The notes beneath the pieces were generated by a model. It did not search any database. It was not told the DNA's origin and saw only the letters and a program-made list of their open reading frames with translations. The position numbers and the translations under genes are program-made. From Bryobacteraceae bacterium (lineage in GTDB: Bacteria; Acidobacteriota; Terriglobia; Bryobacterales; Bryobacteraceae), in contig JASHQT010000187.1 of NCBI GenBank assembly GCA_030039005.1, positions 1 through 11,166 on the forward strand: a DNA stretch of 11,166 nt, written 5' to 3'. Each line of letters starts with the position of its first letter. Positions within the stretch are counted from its first letter, which is position 1. Shown here one piece after another: positions 6,338 through 11,166 of the stretch.

Positions 6338-6733
6338 CTATTTGTTTTGCGAAATGACCGCCATGACCTCACACTCGACCAGCAAAGGATCGCGCAGATC
6401 GGGTGTATTAAACGTGTGCCGCGCGGGCCGCGAGTGCGCGTCCGGGAACAACTTCACCCAGTGCTTGTTCATCACTGGCCGGTCCGCGATGTCTTTCAGC
6501 CAAACGCTCAATTTGATTACATCTTCCGGCGTCGCTCCGCCGGCGGCCAGAACCGTTCGGATATTGGCGAAGGTCTGCTCGCACTGCGCTTCAATCCCTT
6601 GCGGCACTTTTCCGGTGGCCGGATCTTTGCCAAAGATTCCTCCGCTCACGAGAAATGGCCCTACCCTGCTGGCATTCGGGATCGGGTTAACATGCTCCAA
6701 CCCCGGCACTTCGATGCTTTTTCGATCGCTCAT
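6338..6733 (-). CDS. RidA/YjgF/UK114-family enamine/imine deaminase
   Basis: This is a 131-residue protein of the normal family length. RidA proteins form trimers and hydrolyse reactive enamine/imine intermediates to keto acids and ammonia. The N-terminal part has GPFLVSGGIFGKDP (25-38), the middle has QTFANIRTVLAAGGATPEDVIK (53-74), and the C-terminal part has RPAR followed by LLVECEVMAV. R105 and E120 sit at the positions of the carboxylate-binding Arg and catalytic Glu of E. coli RidA, so it should be active. The name ridA is not assigned because the subfamily (general RidA or a pathway-specific aminoacrylate/aminomuconate deaminase) is unclear. It is the first gene of a minus-strand operon with the FAH-family enzyme 4 bases downstream. 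It has no Shine-Dalgarno; see the promoter entry at 6740-6768. Confidence 0.92.
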   Translation of the reverse strand: MSDRKSIEVPGLEHVNPIPNASRVGPFLVSGGIFGKDPATGKVPQGIEAQCEQTFANIRTVLAAGGATPEDVIKLSVWLKDIADRPVMNKHWVKLFPDAHSRPARHTFNTPDLRDPLLVECEVMAVISQNK

Positions 6734-6739
6734 TTTTGT

Positions 6740-6768
6740 AGTGTATCCTCAACCGCTCCCGCCGCGAA
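6740..6768 (-). promoter_or_regulatory. Putative promoter giving a leaderless RidA transcript
   Basis: Reading the minus strand, TACACT (6745-6740) fits the -10 pattern TANNNT and ends 6 bases before ATG 6733. A weak -35-like TTCGCG (6768-6763) lies 17 bases upstream of it. Transcription would then begin at or next to the ATG, consistent with the lack of any ribosome binding site. Tentative. Confidence 0.35.
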
Positions 6769-6790
6769 CACTCTTGTGAGGGTGTTTGCC

Positions 6791-6802
6791 GCGCGATCGC
6801 GC
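6791..6802. promoter_or_regulatory. Perfect 12-bp palindrome GCGCGATCGCGC in a divergent promoter region
   Basis: The palindrome lies between the divergent RidA and peptidase genes, 26 bases before the peptidase ATG. It falls between a -35-like TTGCCG (6786-6791) and a -10-like TACATA (6810-6815), where a repressor would block transcription. GCGATCGC is also a common sequence by chance in GC-rich DNA, so the role is uncertain. Confidence 0.3.
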
Positions 6803-6827
6803 CTTCCCATACATAGAGTGATGCCCG

Positions 6828-9296
6828 ATGCGTAATCGTCGCTTGCCGGTGAGCCCGGCTCTGTTCGCGGTACTGTGTACCGCTTCTTTATTCGCGGCCG
6901 ATCGAATCTCCGGCCCCATCGATGATTCACGCCGCGTCATTTTGCCCGGCCATGTCCGCACCATTTCCAGCGCCTATGTCGACGAAGGCGCTGCCGACCC
7001 GTCCCAAGCGATGGGTGACCTCGTCTTATTCCTGAAGCCGTCTCCAGCTCAGGCAGCCGCCCGCGACCGGCTGATTGCCGATCTCCATAATCCCGCTTCC
7101 CCCAATTACCATCAATGGCTCACGCCCGAACAGTACGCCGATCGCTTCGGGGCCAGCGCCTCCGACGCATCTAAGATCGCAAGCTGGCTCGAATCGCAAG
7201 GATTTCAGGTGGGCTGGGTCGGACGTGGACGATCCCTGATCGTCTTCAAAGGTACCGCCGGCATAGTCGAATCGGTGTTTCACCCTGCCCTGCACCGTTT
7301 CCGCTCCGCGCATACCGTGCACTACTCCAACGTCCGGAATCCCTCGATCCCGCAGGCTCTGGCAGATGTCGTCCTCGCCCTCGGAGGACTAGACGACTTT
7401 CTGCCGGAGCCCGACGGGCGCTTAACTCCGGCCGACACTTCCAGCACGGGAACCCACACCTTGGCCCCCGATGACCTGGCTACCATTTATGACTTCTCGT
7501 CGCTGCTCTCCAGCGGAATCGACGGCGCCGGACAAAGCCTGGTGATCGCGGGCGAGTCCGAGGTGCAGATCTCCGACATCGCCACCTTTCGCTCGCAATA
7601 TAACCTCCCTACCCAGAACCTCCAGATGATCTCGGTCCCAGGAATGACCAATCCCGGCTACAGTTCCTCGCAAGGCGAGGCCGATCTCGACCTCGAAATG
7701 TCCGGCTCGGTAGCCCGCAACGCGACCTTCCTGTTCGTCTACACGAGCAACGCCTATAACGCCGTGAGCTACGCCATCGATCAGGCGCTGGCGCCGGTAG
7801 TCAGCGCGAGCTTCCACATCGGCTGCGACACGTCGGTAGCCCCCAGCGAGCTCGCAAGCTATCGAACGCTGGCCCAGCAGGGGAACACCGAAGGCATCAC
7901 CTGGGTCAATTCGAGCGGCGATATCGGCGCCGCCGGCTGCGACAACAATGGCGTCAGCATCGCCAAGGACGGCCTGGCCACCCGCTTCCCAGCCGACATC
8001 CCCGAAGTGACCGGCGTCGGCGGAACCACTTTTAACGAAGGGACTGGAAATTATTGGGCCGCGACGAACACGGCGAACGGCGCATCGGCGCTTTCCTATA
8101 TCCCCGAAGCAGTTTGGAACGACACCAACTCCGGCGGCATCGAAGCCAGCACCGGCGGCGTCAGTTCTTTTTTTTCGAAACCGTCCTGGCAAGCGGGTCC
8201 CGGGGTACCGAACGACGGCCAGCGCGATCAGCCCGATGTCGCGCTGGCGGCTTCGGGCGACCACGATCCCTTTATGGTCGTTTCAAAAGGCCAGACGGAG
8301 GCATCCGGTGGAACCTCCGGAGCGGCGCCCATGTTTTCCGGGATGCTGACGCTGCTCAATCAATACCTGGTCTCCAACGGCGCACAAAGCAAGCCCGGCT
8401 TGGGAAACGTGAACACTCTGCTCTATAGCCTGGCACAAAACGCGCCCACGGCCTTCCACGACATCACAGCCGGCAACAACATCGTGCCTTGCCAGGTCGG
8501 CACGCCCGATTGCAGCACCGGCCTCATGGGTTACAACGCCGGTCCCGGCTACGATCTTTGCACCGGCCTCGGCTCCATCGACGTCGCGAAACTCGCTGCC
8601 GCGGCCCTGGCCAAGCTTAACATTTCGAAACCGGCCATCACTGCTACCGGCAATGGAGCTTCTTTTCAATCTGTCTACGCTCCCGGAATGATCCTGAGCG
8701 TCTTCGGCTCCAACCTCGGACAAGCCGAACAAACCGCGAGCACTTTGCCGCTGCCGGACCAGATGCAGGGATTCACCGCTACGGTAAACAACATTTCGGC
8801 GCCGCTCTATTATGTTTCGCCCACGCAAGTGAACATGCAAATCCCCTACGGCATCGCGCCCGGCGCGGCCACGTTGACCGTTTCGCAAGGCGGCGAAAGC
8901 ACCAGCGCCCAGATCCAGATTGCCGCCGCGGCGCCCGGCATCTTCACCGACGCGAACGGCAACACCGTACCCTACGCGAGCGGCGCGCCGGGGCAGACGC
9001 TCATCCTCTTTATCACCGGCGACGGCGAAGTTTCTCCGGCGCTCGCCACCGGCTCGGCGCCAGCTTCTTCGACGCCGCTCAGCAGCCTTCCGAAATCCAT
9101 CCTGCCCGTGACGTTGACCATCGGAGACAAGACCGCCAACATCGCTTTCGATGGAATTCCCTACGGCCTGGTGGGCGTGACGCAGATCAACTTCGTCGTG
9201 CCCTCCGGCTTGGCCTCCGGCCCGCAGCCCGTCGTCGTGACGGTAGGCACAGCGGCGAGCAAAGCCGCCACCTTCACTATCACCGGTGGCTCGTGA
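6828..9296 (+). CDS. Secreted S53 (sedolisin/kumamolisin) prepropeptidase with TIGR03437-like C-terminal domain
   Basis: This is an 822-residue exported serine-carboxyl peptidase. Residues 1-24 are a signal peptide (likely cleavage after LFA). Residues about 35-195 form the pro-kumamolisin activation domain, with the family stretch NYHQWLTPEQYADRFG (93-108). The catalytic domain spans roughly 205-600. E284 and D288 lie in GEADLDLE, D365 (the oxyanion Asp) in NSSGDIGAAG, and the nucleophile S497 in GGTSGAAP. D545 (FHDITAGNN) and D576 (GYDLCTGLGS) are the expected calcium ligands. All catalytic residues are present. Residues about 608-818 form an Ig-like C-terminal domain (NGASFQSVYAPGMILSVFGSNL..., YYVSPTQVNMQIP...) that I recognise as the TIGR03437 domain common in Solibacter. 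Members cleave proteins at acidic pH after self-removal of the propeptide. It is transcribed alone; its 3' end overlaps the convergent gene by 17 bases. Confidence 0.93.
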   Translation: MRNRRLPVSPALFAVLCTASLFAADRISGPIDDSRRVILPGHVRTISSAYVDEGAADPSQAMGDLVLFLKPSPAQAAARDRLIADLHNPASPNYHQWLTPEQYADRFGASASDASKIASWLESQGFQVGWVGRGRSLIVFKGTAGIVESVFHPALHRFRSAHTVHYSNVRNPSIPQALADVVLALGGLDDFLPEPDGRLTPADTSSTGTHTLAPDDLATIYDFSSLLSSGIDGAGQSLVIAGESEVQISDIATFRSQYNLPTQNLQMISVPGMTNPGYSSSQGEADLDLEMSGSVARNATFLFVYTSNAYNAVSYAIDQALAPVVSASFHIGCDTSVAPSELASYRTLAQQGNTEGITWVNSSGDIGAAGCDNNGVSIAKDGLATRFPADIPEVTGVGGTTFNEGTGNYWAATNTANGASALSYIPEAVWNDTNSGGIEASTGGVSSFFSKPSWQAGPGVPNDGQRDQPDVALAASGDHDPFMVVSKGQTEASGGTSGAAPMFSGMLTLLNQYLVSNGAQSKPGLGNVNTLLYSLAQNAPTAFHDITAGNNIVPCQVGTPDCSTGLMGYNAGPGYDLCTGLGSIDVAKLAAAALAKLNISKPAITATGNGASFQSVYAPGMILSVFGSNLGQAEQTASTLPLPDQMQGFTATVNNISAPLYYVSPTQVNMQIPYGIAPGAATLTVSQGGESTSAQIQIAAAAPGIFTDANGNTVPYASGAPGQTLILFITGDGEVSPALATGSAPASSTPLSSLPKSILPVTLTIGDKTANIAFDGIPYGLVGVTQINFVVPSGLASGPQPVVVTVGTAASKAATFTITGGS

Positions 9297-10152
9297 TCTC
9301 CGCGTCTTTAGTTACCGGCTCAGCGAGGACCAACCGGTCCAGAATTGCTCTCGGAGGCGCCGCCTCGGAACCCTTGAAAGTTTCGAGGCGGCGAAAAATC
9401 TCGGCAGCCGCTCGAGGAAACTCGGGTGGCACGCCGGCACATTCGAAGGTCGCCGCGATCTCGTGCATTTCGGCCGCGAAGCGCCAAGCTTTCGGCGCTG
9501 CGCCCGCGATCTGGCGTTCCAACTCCTCCAACGATGGCCCGCTCCTGGCCCACTGCCGCTTCAGATCATCGAACACATCCAACTGCCGCGCCGCTGCCAA
9601 AATCGCGCACGCGAGCGCGATCGACCCCTTCGAATAGGCAGCGAAGCACATCTTCAGCGCGGACGCGCGCCCGATCCCGCCTTCGAGCACTTCCACTTCG
9701 ATCGGACCCGCGATGAAATATCCCGCTGCTTCCGCCGCATGCTCGCCCGCCAGGTACAGCCACGTGCGGTTCCGCGCCGTGGCCGGCGGACCGATGATCC
9801 CGCCGTCGACAAAACGCGCGTGGCTTGCTTCCAACTTCCCGGCGATGCGCTGGGCACGCTCGGGCGAGATGGCGTTGGCATCCACGAACAACCCGGTGTA
9901 GAAACATTGCGCGACTTGCTCCGCCACCCGCTCGGCGAACTCCGGCGGGCACACGCTCACGATGACCGGACAAATTCCGCAAAGCCTGGCCATCGTCCCC
10001 GCATCCAGCAAACCGGCCTCGGCCGCGCGTTTCGCACTCGCCGCGCTCCGGCCTTCGGAAACCCAGAACACCTCATTCCCGCTATTGCGCACGGAAATCG
10101 CGACCGTGATCCCCATCTGCCCGGGATGCAAAATTCCAATTCGTTGCTTCAT
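9280..10152 (-). CDS. NAD(P)-binding 6-phosphogluconate-dehydrogenase-like protein with DUF1932 C-terminal domain
   Basis: This is a 290-residue cytosolic oxidoreductase of the beta-hydroxyacid dehydrogenase superfamily. The N-terminal Rossmann motif is IGILHPGQMG (5-14), the G-x-x-H-P-G-x-M-G variant usual in this subfamily. V90-D-A-N-A-I-S-P97 is the cofactor/substrate loop, and FVDGGIIGPP (114-123) is the sheet and substrate-binding stretch. GGIGRASALKMCFAAYSKG (158-176) contains the presumed catalytic Lys (K167) and begins the all-helical DUF1932-type domain. The substrate is unknown. The start ATG is preceded by a tandem octamer repeat instead of a normal ribosome binding site. It is probably co-transcribed with the repeat protein upstream (33 bases between stop and start), and its stop lies inside the 3' end of the convergent peptidase gene. 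Confidence 0.85.
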   Translation of the reverse strand: MKQRIGILHPGQMGITVAISVRNSGNEVFWVSEGRSAASAKRAAEAGLLDAGTMARLCGICPVIVSVCPPEFAERVAEQVAQCFYTGLFVDANAISPERAQRIAGKLEASHARFVDGGIIGPPATARNRTWLYLAGEHAAEAAGYFIAGPIEVEVLEGGIGRASALKMCFAAYSKGSIALACAILAAARQLDVFDDLKRQWARSGPSLEELERQIAGAAPKAWRFAAEMHEIAATFECAGVPPEFPRAAAEIFRRLETFKGSEAAPPRAILDRLVLAEPVTKDAEITSHR

Positions 10153-10153
10153 T

Positions 10154-10185
10154 CTGGATTCCTGAATTCCTGAATTCTTGAATTC
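10154..10185. repeat. Four tandem octamers containing GAATTC palindromes
   Basis: On the plus strand the units are CTGGATTC, CTGAATTC, CTGAATTC and TTGAATTC, a perfect 8-base period with one substitution in each outer unit. The array fills nearly the whole gap between the stop of the repeat protein and the ATG at 10152. Three units hold the EcoRI-type palindrome GAATTC. Copy-number change would alter the spacing just before the start codon without touching a coding frame. Confidence 0.8.
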
Positions 10186-11166
10186 CTATTTCAGCTCAAC
10201 CGTCGCGGTCCCACCTTCTGTCACCGTCATTTCCTGCCCTCCCTGGTCCGGCATGGGAGTGCCGTCATCGGCAACCACGAGGCGATATTTTCCGGGCGCG
10301 AGTCCATCTATCTTGAAATTGCCGTTCCCATCCACGGGGGCCACTTTCTGTACCTGTCCCGGCTCGTCTTCCTCGGCCTGCGCGAAAATCAACTTACCCG
10401 CCGGCGCCGTACCCGCTATTGTCGCGGTGTTCGTGCTCGCGACGATCTCGAGCGCCGCTGCCACTCCCGACATCAGATTTAGCGGCTGATTCGTCACATC
10501 ATCGCCACCCATCCGCGCCGACTGGAGAAACGCGCCCGGCGCGAACATCCGGATGCGCCACTCGCCCGGCAGCACGGACTTGAAGGTGAAGCTCCCGTCT
10601 TCAGCGACCTGCGAATCGACAGTCCCCCCTCCATATTGAATCAGCGGATCAATCTGAAGATGGATCTGAGCGGGCGTGACGCTGTGCGCGTCGCCCGCAA
10701 TCTCCACCTTCCCGCTGAGGTCCATGGCCGGATGCAGCGCGAGCGAAACATTGAGCGGCCGATCGGACACGTCCACCCGCATCACGCCGCCTTCCAGGAA
10801 GGCCCCGTCCGTTCGCGGATTCTGCGGCGTCGATGCCACCAGATAATATGAGCCGGGGAACACCTGGTGTATATCGAACGTTCCATCGTCATTGACCTCC
10901 GCTCCGCCGCCGAAGACGCTAGGATTTTTCGCGTCCACGGGCACGAGCTCCACATGTAGATCGCCGCGCCGGCGCCCATCCGCGCTTCCTCCCGCGAAGG
11001 TTCCGTGAATGTGCGTCACCGGAGCCGGATGCATCTGGAAATCCACACCCGATTTTTCCGCGCCCGCCGCCACGTCGATCACTTGGGCCGATTTTGCATC
11101 GCTCGCTCCGGAATAATATTGCATCGGATAAGCCTGCATTGGTGGCGGATCGGGCCCCGCCGACAA
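10186..11166 (-). CDS. Carboxypeptidase-regulatory-like repeat protein, C-terminal part (5' end outside window)
   Basis: The frame is open to the right edge, and the apparent first residue is an internal Leu codon, so only the last 326 residues are visible. The fragment begins with a low-complexity segment containing YYSGASDAKSAQVIDV and GVDFQMHP, a pattern frequent in acidobacterial proteins labelled carboxypeptidase-like regulatory domain. Three beta-sandwich repeats follow, each with a G-x-F-x-x-x-x-x-x-PG-x-(Y/W) signature: DDGTFDIHQVFPGSYYL (93-109), EDGSFTFKSVLPGEWRI (189-205) and GNGNFKIDGLAPGKYRL (280-296). These CarboxypepD_reg-like Ig modules are structural and usually belong to secreted or cell-surface proteins. 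No peptidase active site is visible in this part. It probably shares a transcript with the dehydrogenase-like gene downstream. Confidence 0.8.
   Translation of the reverse strand: MSAGPDPPPMQAYPMQYYSGASDAKSAQVIDVAAGAEKSGVDFQMHPAPVTHIHGTFAGGSADGRRRGDLHVELVPVDAKNPSVFGGGAEVNDDGTFDIHQVFPGSYYLVASTPQNPRTDGAFLEGGVMRVDVSDRPLNVSLALHPAMDLSGKVEIAGDAHSVTPAQIHLQIDPLIQYGGGTVDSQVAEDGSFTFKSVLPGEWRIRMFAPGAFLQSARMGGDDVTNQPLNLMSGVAAALEIVASTNTATIAGTAPAGKLIFAQAEEDEPGQVQKVAPVDGNGNFKIDGLAPGKYRLVVADDGTPMPDQGGQEMTVTEGGTATVELK

Noticed and set aside
7422..8264. Minus-strand open frame of 280 codons inside the peptidase
   Set aside because: The peptidase frame holds all catalytic motifs; the antisense frame is a GC-rich shadow.
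9286..10173. Plus-strand open frame of 295 codons opposite the dehydrogenase-like gene
   Set aside because: The minus-strand frame has the Rossmann and DUF1932 motifs; this frame is Arg-rich with no family pattern.
10154..10185. Tandem octamers as a CRISPR array or attachment site
   Set aside because: Units are contiguous with no spacers, and there is no integrase, transposase or cas gene nearby.

Overview
The window is GC-rich and densely coded, with no RNA genes, CRISPR arrays or insertion sequences that I can see. It most likely comes from an Acidobacteriota genome of the Solibacter/Bryobacter type. The strongest marker is the C-terminal domain of the secreted S53 peptidase (6828-9296), which reads like the TIGR03437 domain that is amplified in Candidatus Solibacter. 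The right-edge protein with repeated carboxypeptidase-regulatory-like modules and the signal-peptided beta-propeller fit the same lineage. This assignment comes from recognised families, not from a database search.

Left part, plus strand (1-5096). The window opens inside the 3' end of a membrane gene resembling the heme A synthase (CtaA/COX15) family. An APC-superfamily amino-acid permease follows after 10 bases. After an operator-like dyad (1713-1736) comes the most distinctive region: four small four-helix membrane proteins in strict A-B-A-B order (1818-2276, 2284-2877, 2877-3344, 3354-3890). All four look like the DUF6644 family. They are followed within 21 bases by a secreted beta-propeller protein carrying a Cys-x-Cys-Cys motif (3912-5096). 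Spacings of 7, -1, 9 and 21 bases and strong ribosome binding sites before the third, fourth and fifth genes suggest a single transcript. The arrangement looks like a duplicated two-gene membrane module plus an exported partner. Its function is unknown; a heme or copper role is a testable guess.

Middle part, minus strand (5120-6733). A RidA/YjgF-type enamine/imine deaminase and a fumarylacetoacetate-hydrolase-family enzyme are separated by 4 bases. A small charged helical ORF follows that seems to start at a CTG codon behind a near-perfect Shine-Dalgarno sequence. The first two probably form a small catabolic operon. RidA and the peptidase gene diverge from a 94-base region containing a perfect 12-bp palindrome.

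Right part (6828-11166). The S53 (sedolisin/kumamolisin) prepropeptidase lies on the plus strand and overlaps tail-to-tail by 17 bases with a minus-strand NAD(P)-binding dehydrogenase-like protein with a DUF1932-type C-terminus. Upstream of that gene, separated only by a tandem octamer repeat containing EcoRI-site palindromes, is the 3' part of a carboxypeptidase-regulatory-like repeat protein that runs off the window edge.
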